Of a stretch of 64,000 nt of DNA, positions 43,281 through 51,050 are shown piece by piece. The notes beneath the pieces were generated by a model. That model ran no database searches. It saw only the letters and a list, made by a program, of their open reading frames with translations, and had not been told where the DNA came from. The DNA is from Candidatus Nitrosopumilus sediminis (GTDB taxonomy: Archaea > Thermoproteota > Nitrososphaeria > Nitrososphaerales > Nitrosopumilaceae). A program made the position numbers and the translations under genes. Location of the stretch: assembly GCF_000299395.1 (NCBI RefSeq), contig NC_018656.1:124001-188000 (forward strand), written 5' to 3'. The first letter of the stretch is position 1. Each line of letters starts with the position of its first letter.

Positions 43281-44693
43281 TTACCAAAATTGCCACCATG
43301 GCTTTTCTTTTACTTTTGTTTTGCCAATGATTTCACAAACTTTACCAATCAATTCTGTCCCTTCACCACATTGACCATATTCTATTTCATCAAAAATTGT
43401 ACATACATTTCCAATCAATCTTGTCCCTTCACCGCATTGACCAAAATCTGGCTCTTTGATTTCTGGCTCATCTAATCCGACTGCCTCATAAATTGTCATT
43501 TTGGGATAGTTTTCATCAAACCATTTCTTGTATGTTGTTTCCTTGTTGTATCTATCAACATAATACTGTGGATCCAAATTTGGATCAACAAATGGGGCTA
43601 ATGTTTTTGGCTCATCTAATCCGACTGCCTCATAAATTGAAGAATATTGTGAATAGTTTTCATCAAACCATTTCTTGTAACTTGCCTCGTTGTTGTATCT
43701 ATCAACATAACTCTGTGGATCTTTAGTTTCATCTACAAATGCAGCTGGAATAAGTAATGGCTCATCTAATCCGACTGCCTCATAAATTGAAGAATATTGT
43801 GAATAGTTTTCATCAAACCATTTCTTGTAACTTGCCTCGTTGTTGTATCTATCAACATAACTCTGTGGATCTTTAGTTTCATCTACAAATGATGCAACTT
43901 TTAATTCGTTAGAATCCACGACTGGTTTATCTGGGCATTTCCCATTTACCGGTTCAAAACCTTGAGGACAAACAATTTCTTTTGGCTCTGGTTCAACATA
44001 TGCCTGTTTCACAGTAATGGTGATGTTTTCTCTGTCTTCCTGACTTCCTTTCTTAACTATGATGTCAAAATTATAATGCACGTCTTGAATATTTCCATGC
44101 GATTTTGATGGAGTCCATACAAATTTTCCAGTTTTAGGATCTATGGTAGCCCCTGCAGGTTCATTATCCAAACTAAAAATTGCGTCTTTTATTGAATCAT
44201 CTGTAAGACTAGCAGTAAATGTTATGGTTTTTTCAACTTCAACTATTTTATCTGAAATTCCTTTTAGTTGTAACACAACACTAGGAACTTCAAATACTTT
44301 CTTTCCATCAAATTCTAGTAGTATAGATGTTCCATTGACTTCTCTCTGACTGTCTGTAAATGCTGTGGCATTGTAAATCCCTTCATTATCAAAGAATAAT
44401 GAAACAGCTCTTGGAATTACATCAAATTCGCCATCAGTTGTTGTAGGATCTGATAACATTCCTCGATAATCCCCAGTTTGATCACGAATTATCACATAAA
44501 CAATTTCTCGCCCATCCTGGGTTCCAATAATCTTAAAATTTTCATCAATTGTGTAAAAACTCTTTTCCAACGAAAGTGATGTGACATCTGCATGTACAGG
44601 AATAATCATTAAAAGAATTAATGAAAATATAGACCACAATCCTAATTTTGTTTTCACAATATTGTTTTTGATCTTATGTCTTTTAAAAAACAC
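43281..44693 (-). CDS. Secreted repeat protein with Ig-like domain
   Basis: A 470-aa protein: N-terminal hydrophobic segment (WSIFSLILLMIIPVHA), beta domain, then a cadherin/Ig-like domain (~150-230, with DPKTGKFVWTPSKSHG). The mid-C-terminal part has three ~48-50-aa repeats built on DPQSYVDRYNNEASYKKWFD and SIYEAVGLDEP; the first two are identical over 45 residues. Between and after are CPQGFEPVNGKCPDK and two CGEG..LIG..C loops, ending in WWQFW. Surface-exposed, probably binding or structural. Confidence 0.8.
   Translation of the reverse strand: MFFKRHKIKNNIVKTKLGLWSIFSLILLMIIPVHADVTSLSLEKSFYTIDENFKIIGTQDGREIVYVIIRDQTGDYRGMLSDPTTTDGEFDVIPRAVSLFFDNEGIYNATAFTDSQREVNGTSILLEFDGKKVFEVPSVVLQLKGISDKIVEVEKTITFTASLTDDSIKDAIFSLDNEPAGATIDPKTGKFVWTPSKSHGNIQDVHYNFDIIVKKGSQEDRENITITVKQAYVEPEPKEIVCPQGFEPVNGKCPDKPVVDSNELKVASFVDETKDPQSYVDRYNNEASYKKWFDENYSQYSSIYEAVGLDEPLLIPAAFVDETKDPQSYVDRYNNEASYKKWFDENYSQYSSIYEAVGLDEPKTLAPFVDPNLDPQYYVDRYNKETTYKKWFDENYPKMTIYEAVGLDEPEIKEPDFGQCGEGTRLIGNVCTIFDEIEYGQCGEGTELIGKVCEIIGKTKVKEKPWWQFW
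43465..43891 (-). repeat. Tandem intragenic repeat, ~150 bp x 3
   Basis: Segments starting at 43465, 43609 and 43759 repeat with spacing of 144 and 150 bp. Copies 43609-43741 and 43759-43891 are identical over 133 bp; the 43465 copy has diverged and lost two codons. The identity at silent sites indicates recent duplication or gene conversion inside the surface-protein gene. Confidence 0.95.
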
Positions 44694-44736
44694 GTATAAT
44701 TTGTTCTATGGAATGACTAAGAATTATTTACAATCT

Positions 44737-45153
44737 TTACAGATCAAGTAAAAATCGCATATAGACACCGTTATTTTGCCTAATTTCCATATCGTAAAAT
44801 GTGGGGGCTTTGATTTCCACTTTAAAATTGTGTTTTTTCACATCTAATGGCTCTCCGAATGCTGTTGCCTCAATTTTATATTCGCCATTCTTTTTAATCT
44901 CAAATTCTATTCTTTTGATTGCAAACCCTTCAGTAATTAGTATGAATGGGATCTCTTCTAGCCAACTAAACAAAAGATAACGAACATCTTTTCCATTTGC
45001 AGAGAATTTTTTTTGGTCCTTTTCTTCTACTTTATCTTGGTCTAATGTTAAATTGATTTCCGCATCAGCAGCCACTGCAAATGCTTCTTTGAGGTCTTTT
45101 GCTATGACTTCAATTATTGCGTCAGTTGCATGATCTAAAAACTTGTAACTCAA
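44737..45153 (-). CDS. Archease
   Basis: A 138-aa archease: YKFLDHATDAIIEVIAKDLKEAF opening with the metal-site Asp/His, DVRYLLFSWLEEIPFILI core, and a C-terminus DMEIRQNNGVYMRFLLDL. It activates the RtcB tRNA ligase used after intron removal. rtcB is not in this window. Confidence 0.94.
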   Translation of the reverse strand: MSYKFLDHATDAIIEVIAKDLKEAFAVAADAEINLTLDQDKVEEKDQKKFSANGKDVRYLLFSWLEEIPFILITEGFAIKRIEFEIKKNGEYKIEATAFGEPLDVKKHNFKVEIKAPTFYDMEIRQNNGVYMRFLLDL

Positions 45154-45194
45154 TTGAAAATTTGTAATCTTTCTGATTATTAATTTAGGTGGTA

Positions 45195-45560
45195 CTACTC
45201 TGCCTTTTCATCCATCTCTATAATTCCAAACATGTTTCCTTCGGTATCTGTACATTGTGCAAACCATCCGACTTTTGATATTGCCATTTTGGGAATGATC
45301 AAATGTCCTCCATTTCCAGTAATCTTTTTTACAAATTCATCAATTGATGGAACGTTTATCGTATTGGTCATTCCAATCTGCCCTGGTATTCTCTTTGACA
45401 TTCCTCCATCAATTCCGGGCTCTTTTGTTCCTGTCTTTGCTATCCAGTAATCCATAGGACCATCCCATTTTTCAAATTTCCAATCAAACACATCTCTGTA
45501 GAATTTTTGTGCTCTTTCTGGATTGTCTACTGGAATATCAAAATGAGAAATTCTTGGCAT
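45195..45560 (-). CDS. VOC family (glyoxalase-like) protein
   Basis: A 121-aa two-module VOC protein: ISHFDIPVDNPERAQKFYRDVFDW and DTEGNMFGIIEMDEK. Typical of small glyoxalase/bleomycin-resistance proteins; metal ligands fit His5 and the C-terminal Glu. Substrate unknown. Confidence 0.88.
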   Translation of the reverse strand: MPRISHFDIPVDNPERAQKFYRDVFDWKFEKWDGPMDYWIAKTGTKEPGIDGGMSKRIPGQIGMTNTINVPSIDEFVKKITGNGGHLIIPKMAISKVGWFAQCTDTEGNMFGIIEMDEKAE

Positions 45561-45651
45561 GTATTTTTGATTAAACTAAATTATTTAAAACAATCTTTAT
45601 CTTTTTTAGAATTTCACTATTTTAAAATTAGAAAACAATATTGTTCTTTTC

Positions 45652-46602
45652 ATGAAAGCCACATGTTTTGATGGAAAAAACATGAGATATGAAGAGAACT
45701 ACCCTGAACCAAATACTGGGGAAGTAATAGTTAGAGTCAATTTGGCAGGAATTTGTGGAACTGACTTGGAAATTCTAGATGGCTATATGACATATGACGG
45801 AATTTTAGGTCACGAGTTTGTGGGAACTGTTGAAAAAGCAGACAATTTTGATTTGATTGGAAAACGTGTCGTCGGTGAGATCAATGCTGGTTGTGGAGCA
45901 TGTGAATCATGTCAAAAAGGAATGGATAGACACTGTCCTAACAGAACAGTTCTTGGAATTTTGAAAAGGGATGGGGCATTTGCTGAATTTCTTTCGTTAC
46001 CTGAAAAGAACCTGCATGTAATACCTGATAATATAACTGATGAACAAGCAGTCTTTGTTGAACCATTAGCTGCTGCATTTGAAATAAAGGAACAAGTATC
46101 ACTGCAACCGCAATGGAGAGTTGCAGTTGTCGGTGATGGACGATTAGCTCAGTTAATTATACGGGTTCTAAAATTGACATGTCCAAACATTACATGTTTT
46201 GGTAAACACAAAAACAAACTTGAGAGTTTGATAAACATTGGAGTTAAAATAAAAATAGGTATTGAAAAGTCTGATGAACAATCTTTTGACTTGGTAGTAG
46301 AAGCTACTGGAAGTAATTCTGGATTTGCAGACACTATGAAATTGATAAAGCCTCGTGGGACTGTAATTTTAAAATCCACTATTGCATCAAGGGAAAACCT
46401 TGACTTGACTCCTACAATAATCAATGAGATTACTTTGATTGGTTCTCGCTGTGGATTGTTCAAACCTGCAATTGATGCACTTGCAACAGGTGTGGTTTCA
46501 GTTGATTCTATGATAGATTCTACCTATCCTTTGGAAAAGTTTTCAGAAGCTATTGAACATGCAAAAAAACCTGACACTCTGAAAGTTTTTCTCAAACCTT
46601 GA
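45652..46602 (+). CDS. Zinc-dependent MDR alcohol dehydrogenase
   Basis: A 316-aa medium-chain dehydrogenase: catalytic zinc in NLAGICGTDLEI and GHEFVG, structural zinc loop CGACESCQKGMDRHC with four Cys, EPLAAAFEI, and a Rossmann part with VVGDGRLAQLI. Slightly short (usual ~340). Oxidises an alcohol or sugar alcohol with NAD(P); the branch resembles threonine/sorbitol dehydrogenases but the substrate is not evident. Confidence 0.88.
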   Translation: MKATCFDGKNMRYEENYPEPNTGEVIVRVNLAGICGTDLEILDGYMTYDGILGHEFVGTVEKADNFDLIGKRVVGEINAGCGACESCQKGMDRHCPNRTVLGILKRDGAFAEFLSLPEKNLHVIPDNITDEQAVFVEPLAAAFEIKEQVSLQPQWRVAVVGDGRLAQLIIRVLKLTCPNITCFGKHKNKLESLINIGVKIKIGIEKSDEQSFDLVVEATGSNSGFADTMKLIKPRGTVILKSTIASRENLDLTPTIINEITLIGSRCGLFKPAIDALATGVVSVDSMIDSTYPLEKFSEAIEHAKKPDTLKVFLKP

Positions 46603-46680
46603 TTTTTGTATAAAATATGACTAGTATATCGTAATTTTTACTCGTAAGGTAATTTAGTAGGATTTCATTGCCAGAAGCAA

Positions 46681-47229
46681 ATGGAACCCTTTGATTCTCT
46701 TCTTATATGGATTGCAGATTTCTTAGGGGAGCATCTTTACGAGGGAATATTTCTAGCAGCCTTACTTGAGACCATAGTACCCCCAATTCCAACTTTGGCA
46801 ATATTTCCAACTGCAGGCTTTCTGGCATCTCAGCAGGGTGTGACTTTGATTGGATTAATTCCGATGATTATTCTAGGTGCAATTGGAGCCACTATTGGAA
46901 CATCGGCTATCTATCTAATTGCATTAAAACTTGGACGTGTTGTTTTACTTCGTTATCTGAGATTTGTTAAAGTAAATGACAAAAAATTAGAGCGAGTTGA
47001 AATATGGTTTGAGAAATATGGTGACAAAGCAGTATTCTTAGGAAGAATGGTTCCCTTGATGAGGGAAATGATTTCAATTCCTGCAGGATTACTCAAAATG
47101 AAAATTCCAAAATTTGTATTATACACATTTGGCGGTTCATGTGTTTGGTCAAGTGGAACTATTTTATCTGGATATTATTTTGGAGCCGCAATTGGTCTTA
47201 GCACTAGTGCAATAACACCATTGCCTTAA
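46681..47229 (+). CDS. DedA family membrane protein
   Basis: A 182-aa integral membrane protein with the DedA/SNARE-associated motif: ETIVPPIPTLAIFPTAGFLA, then GRMVPLMREMISIPAGLLKM (conserved GR..P..R), and four to five helices. DedA proteins act in lipid scrambling or membrane homeostasis. A stem-loop lies beyond the stop. Confidence 0.92.
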   Translation: MEPFDSLLIWIADFLGEHLYEGIFLAALLETIVPPIPTLAIFPTAGFLASQQGVTLIGLIPMIILGAIGATIGTSAIYLIALKLGRVVLLRYLRFVKVNDKKLERVEIWFEKYGDKAVFLGRMVPLMREMISIPAGLLKMKIPKFVLYTFGGSCVWSSGTILSGYYFGAAIGLSTSAITPLP

Positions 47230-47287
47230 ATATCAAAAAAACCCTATCATAATTAACATCCTGATTGTTTTGTTGGATGATGGCAGG

Positions 47288-47321
47288 AATTCTTCAATAC
47301 TCCCCTAGTAGTTGAAGAATT
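47288..47321. terminator. Inverted repeat between convergent genes, possible bidirectional terminator
   Basis: AATTCTTCAA (47288-47297) and TTGAAGAATT (47312-47321) are perfect complements. The inner TACT/AGTA can extend the stem to ~14 bp with one bulge. It sits between the ends of dedA (47229) and DUF72 (47328), followed by T-rich sequence on the plus strand. Confidence 0.45.
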
Positions 47322-47327
47322 TCTGTT

Positions 47328-48119
47328 TTAAAAGTTACCCAAAGTCTTTTGTTTTTTTTCATCCCAAATTAATTCCTGCATGCCAAGTTGCATTCTCAAA
47401 GAATTTGCAGTATCTGGACCAAATCCTTCAAAGTGATTGTTTGCCATTACCATTGCAAGTGGAATGTTTTCTATTTTTTCTAGTTTTTTTGCCCAACTTG
47501 AAATAAGACTGTCTTTGTTTTTTATAACTTTACCAAATTCTGAATCTGGTATAGAACGATCTCCAATCAATCTAATGTATAGATAGTCTGATGTAATTGG
47601 CATTGGATTGTCCACTCCTATAACTTCATTCCATACAAGACAGTGTTTATTTTGTTTCAGATATGTGATTGCATCTTCTGAAAACCAAGATTCATGTCTT
47701 CCTTCAATAGGATACATAAAATCATTAGGAAGTAAATCAAAAAGTTCCCCTAATCTTGGTTTTGCCTCTTCAAATGACAATGATGGAGGCAACTGTAAAA
47801 CTAGAGCTGAAACTTTTTCATAAATTGGAGAAAGAGAAGCCAAAAATGAAAAAACTTCTGAATTTACCCTATCTAATCTCTTTTCATGTGTGATAATTGA
47901 TGGAAATTTTGCTGTAAATCTAAAATGTCTTGGAGTATCTATATTCCACCTCCTTACAATCTCCTGAGCTGGAATTCTATAAAACGTGGAGTTTATTTCA
48001 GTAATTTCAAAAAGCTGAGAATAATATTTTAGCCATTCTGAACTCTTTAGATTTCTTGGATAAAATGTTCCTGACCATCCTTGATAGCTCCAACCAGTAC
48101 ATCCAATCTTGATATTCAT
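47328..48119 (-). CDS. DUF72 (YecE-like) protein
   Basis: ATG 48119 gives MNIKIGCTGWSYQGWSGTFYP, the standard DUF72 N-terminus; an upstream start at 48215 would read through the structured intergenic element and is rejected. Further motifs: FEITEINSTFYRIPA, FRFTAKFPSIITHEKRL, MYPIEGRHESW and NNHFEGFGPDTA. TIM-barrel family of unknown activity. Confidence 0.93.
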   Translation of the reverse strand: MNIKIGCTGWSYQGWSGTFYPRNLKSSEWLKYYSQLFEITEINSTFYRIPAQEIVRRWNIDTPRHFRFTAKFPSIITHEKRLDRVNSEVFSFLASLSPIYEKVSALVLQLPPSLSFEEAKPRLGELFDLLPNDFMYPIEGRHESWFSEDAITYLKQNKHCLVWNEVIGVDNPMPITSDYLYIRLIGDRSIPDSEFGKVIKNKDSLISSWAKKLEKIENIPLAMVMANNHFEGFGPDTANSLRMQLGMQELIWDEKKQKTLGNF

Positions 48120-48150
48120 GGTATGGTTTGATTTAATACATTTTAAAAAT

Positions 48151-48256
48151 TTGAAAGCTGACCGGCGCGGATTAACCTTTACACAGTCCTGCTGTATGCT
48201 CAGACCGGTAAACAATTACCAGTATTCAGACAATAGGAAATTGTGTCAGCTTTCAA
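48151..48256. ncRNA. Strongly structured intergenic element, unidentified
   Basis: A 106-nt element closed by a perfect 12-bp inverted repeat, TTGAAAGCTGAC (48151-48162) with GTCAGCTTTCAA (48245-48256). Inside are three perfect short hairpins: ACAG-TCCTG-CTGT, GGTAA-ACAA-TTACC and ACAAT-AGGAA-ATTGT, giving a multibranch fold. ACCGG near the 5' end can also pair with CCGGT inside, an alternative pairing. It is much richer in G+C than its flanks. No tRNA, 5S, SRP or TPP-switch features were recognised. Strand is undecided. A small transposon relic with 12-bp ends is the main alternative. Confidence 0.55.
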
Positions 48257-48303
48257 TTGTATTATACACAGTTATCAAATAAAAAGGAGATCCTAATCCT
48301 TAT

Positions 48304-48969
48304 TTAATCCGATATTTTTGTTAATTTCTTTGCTTTTGCAAATACTGCAGACCACTGAGTCCAGGAAAGCCTACCTGTCTGAGTGTTTTGTTTTGATGGA
48401 TGATATGATGTTAGAATTTTGAAATTTTTGTATTTGAATAATTTGCCATGTCCAAACTTTTCTGGTTTTACACCATACAATTTACAAGTTGCATCATATG
48501 CTATTTTTCCAAGACAAAGTATAGTTGTAATGTTTTTTAGAATTTCCTTTTCCTGCTCTAAAAATCCAAAACAAGTTTCCATCTCTTCTCTTGTGGGTTT
48601 GTTTTGAGGCGGGGCACATCTTACTGCTGCAGTAATGTATGCATTGTATAAGAACAAACCATCGTCTGCAGTATGACTAGTTGGAATGGATGCAAATCCG
48701 TGCTTGTACATTACTTTGGCAAGCCAGTCTCCTGATGAATCTCCTGTAAACATTCTACCTGTTCTGTTTCCACCATGAGCTGCTGGAGCTAACCCAACAA
48801 TCAGTAATTTAGCCTTGATATCCCCAAATCCTGATAGGGGTTTACCATAATATTTCTCCTCTTTGAATCGTTTTACCTTATTTTTTGCAACATCTCTGAT
48901 ATACACTGATAATCTGGGACACTTTTGACATCTGGCAATTTTTTTGTTTAATGATTGAATTGTCTTCAA
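48304..48969 (-). CDS. Uracil-DNA glycosylase, family 5 (UDGb)
   Basis: A 221-aa Fe-S glycosylase removing uracil and other deaminated bases. CQKCPRL and the later CAPPQNKPTREEMETC provide cluster Cys. The motif GLAPAAHGGNRTGRMFTGD with Ala rather than Glu/Asp at the catalytic position is the family 5 signature, and SYHPSKQNTQTGR is motif 2. Confidence 0.92.
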   Translation of the reverse strand: MKTIQSLNKKIARCQKCPRLSVYIRDVAKNKVKRFKEEKYYGKPLSGFGDIKAKLLIVGLAPAAHGGNRTGRMFTGDSSGDWLAKVMYKHGFASIPTSHTADDGLFLYNAYITAAVRCAPPQNKPTREEMETCFGFLEQEKEILKNITTILCLGKIAYDATCKLYGVKPEKFGHGKLFKYKNFKILTSYHPSKQNTQTGRLSWTQWSAVFAKAKKLTKISD

Positions 48970-49006
48970 TTTTTATTTTGTTTTAGTTTATTCTAAATTA
49001 TTGTTT

Positions 49007-49237
49007 TTATGTAAACTTGTCAGTAAACACTACCTTGTCCAATGAAAGTTGTCCTCCACGTTGCATTGCAGGCTTTGTTTGCTTTCCAATTTCCATTAAC
49101 ATTGAAATAACATGATCCTCTGGTAAATTGATAATTTTAGATACCTTTTGAGTATCGAACCCTATCATTGGGTTTGAATCATATCCAATAGATTTTGCAG
49201 CTAGCATGATTAAATTAATCTGATGAATAATTTTCAA
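49007..49237 (-). pseudogene. C-terminal remnant of a nitroreductase-family gene
   Basis: The 76-aa frame NLIMLAAKSIGYDSNPMIGFD...INLPEDHVISMLMEIGKQ...RGGQLSLDKVVF matches the last third of FMN-dependent nitroreductases. The first two thirds (RRSIR motif, FMN loops) are absent upstream: 49238-49453 holds only a 35-codon ORF unlike a nitroreductase, starting MKYIGRTKLDHGVV. So this is a truncated relic, though short expression cannot be excluded. Otherwise 49238-49453 shows nothing I recognise. Confidence 0.7.
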
Positions 49238-49453
49238 TAAAACAGGACTCTATGTTGCCAGAACTATTTTGGTAGTGTATGACAACTCCGTGGTCTAGTT
49301 TTGTTCTTCCAATGTATTTCATAATGTCTAATGTAATTTTTTTTACTTAACAAAATGCGTGTTCAAATGTTACACCTACTTGTGGTTTATGTCCAAATTA
49401 ATTCCAAATGACTCTATCTATGATACTGTTACATATTTTGAAAATAACTACTA

Positions 49454-50956
49454 ATGATGCGCAAGGCTTTTAACAAATTAACTAATAAATTGATTATCGT
49501 GGGAACAATTAACACATTATTCTTATTTTCAGTATTAGTATTAGGTATGGTATCTTATCCCGGCTCTAATCTCATTTCAATTGATGACGATGGTCCAAAT
49601 ACATCATTTCTAATTGCATTTGCCGATTCTCATGATGAAGATGTAGAAGATGAACTTGAAGAAGAAATTGAAATTGAAGTGGAAGTAGAAGATGGATTTG
49701 CAAAAATTAAAGTTGAGATTAATGATGAAGAATCAAAATTTGAAATTGAATGGATTGATGAACAAACAACCATTGATGAAATTGTCACCTTAACTGGTTT
49801 AACTGAAGATCAAGTCTCAAGTGTGATAACATTTGAAATAGAATCCGAAGAAGATGATGAGGAAAATGAATCTAAACAATCTAAAAAAGACGAGAAACTA
49901 ACCAAAGCACAAGAGAAACGAGACGAGAAACTAACCAAAGCACAAGAGAAACGAGACGAGAAACAAGCTAGAAACGCAGAAAAGTTTGCTGAGCGAGAAG
50001 CAAAACTAGCTGAAAAGGCCCAATTTTCAGAACAAAGGGCAAACAAAATCATTGAAGATCTAGAACAAAAAATCCAAAAAATGGAAAAACGTCTTCAAAA
50101 ATTATTAGAAAAATATGAAAGCGGAGAATACTTTGGAAATCTCAAAAATAAAGACACTGTAACTAAATCATTTACACTTTCCTTTGATGGAGGAGCCTCT
50201 GAAATTGGTAATTCATTAAATACTCAAACACTAAATGGACAATTATTTTTAGAAAATCAAGTTACTGGTGATAAGGCCAAAAAGTTCCGTGTAACAGGTG
50301 GTGAAATATCAATTGGTGAAGAAGACATTTATGATATTGTCTTTGGTAAAGCAAGACTATCCTCATCTGGATCTGGTGGAGATAAAGATTCCATGGTTGT
50401 AATTGCACAAGTATCCAATACTGGTGAAATTAGAACTTTGAAACTAAACATCAACTTATCTGAAGAATTTAACTCTGATACTGAATCAGCTGATATTGAA
50501 ATTCTATCTCCCCAAAGTAAAATTGCAAGCCAATGGTTCCTCAGTGGAATTGGTGACTTGGGACTAACTGAGTCTGAAGAAACCGGTACATCAGAATCTG
50601 GTAATATAGAAGATGATACAAACAATGATTCAGAAATTGATATTCCAACTGATGATATTCCAATTATTACAACACTAACAGTTTCGACTCCAACTAATGT
50701 TTACTTTTCAGGTGATGACATTATAATTTCAGGTACTGTTTTGGATATCCATGAAGGAACACCTGTAATTCTTCAAACAGTTACAGATTCTGATAGAGTT
50801 GATATTGCACAAATTGATGTAAATTCTGACGGTACATTCACACATACAATTTTAGCTGATGGATCATTATGGGTAAGTGGCACATACACCATAAAGGCAT
50901 TTTATGGTGCAAATAATTTCGCTGAAACAACTTTCGAGTTTATCGCTTCATCCTAG
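49454..50956 (+). CDS. Secreted acidic coiled-coil protein with Ig-like C-terminus
   Basis: A ~500-aa protein: N-terminal signal/anchor (IIVGTINTLFLFSVLVLGMV) then FADSHDEDVEDE, a strongly acidic domain (~60-150), a Lys/Glu helix with a perfectly repeated DEKLTKAQEKR (~146-200), a beta domain (~230-350, TKSFTLSFDGGASEIGNS), a Ser/Asp/Thr linker, and an Ig-like domain (VSTPTNVYFSGDDIIISGTV...TFEFIAS). Resembles thaumarchaeal surface proteins. The start is ATG 49454 or the next ATG. Confidence 0.78.
   Translation: MMRKAFNKLTNKLIIVGTINTLFLFSVLVLGMVSYPGSNLISIDDDGPNTSFLIAFADSHDEDVEDELEEEIEIEVEVEDGFAKIKVEINDEESKFEIEWIDEQTTIDEIVTLTGLTEDQVSSVITFEIESEEDDEENESKQSKKDEKLTKAQEKRDEKLTKAQEKRDEKQARNAEKFAEREAKLAEKAQFSEQRANKIIEDLEQKIQKMEKRLQKLLEKYESGEYFGNLKNKDTVTKSFTLSFDGGASEIGNSLNTQTLNGQLFLENQVTGDKAKKFRVTGGEISIGEEDIYDIVFGKARLSSSGSGGDKDSMVVIAQVSNTGEIRTLKLNINLSEEFNSDTESADIEILSPQSKIASQWFLSGIGDLGLTESEETGTSESGNIEDDTNNDSEIDIPTDDIPIITTLTVSTPTNVYFSGDDIIISGTVLDIHEGTPVILQTVTDSDRVDIAQIDVNSDGTFTHTILADGSLWVSGTYTIKAFYGANNFAETTFEFIASS
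49889..49954 (+). repeat. 33-bp exact tandem duplication
   Basis: Bases 49889-49921 are repeated exactly at 49922-49954, encoding DEKLTKAQEKR twice in frame; a third partial copy (DEKQARNAEK) follows. It extends the coiled coil of the secreted protein. Confidence 0.95.
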
Positions 50957-51050
50957 ACACAAATTAGCCTCAAAAATCAAATCTTATGTAATAATACTTA
51001 CTATGATCTGATCCGTTATTCTTTATATTAAAAGAATTGAAATATTTGTA

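Noticed and set aside
43465-43891. Possible CRISPR array from regularly spaced identical DNA
   Set aside because: The repeats are in frame within a protein gene, the period is ~150 bp, and no unique 30-40-nt spacers or cas genes exist.
48104-48215. N-terminal extension of the DUF72 gene to 48215
   Set aside because: Would translate part of the structured element; the family N-terminus starts at ATG 48119.
48151-48256. tRNA, 5S rRNA, SRP RNA or TPP riboswitch at this element
   Set aside because: No cloverleaf T-arm, no SRP helix 8 tetraloops, no TPP core motifs; size and fold do not match.
49810-50625. Minus-strand ORFs opposite the acidic secreted protein
   Set aside because: Ser/Phe/Leu repeats are complements of Glu/Lys codons in the real gene; no signal of independent coding.
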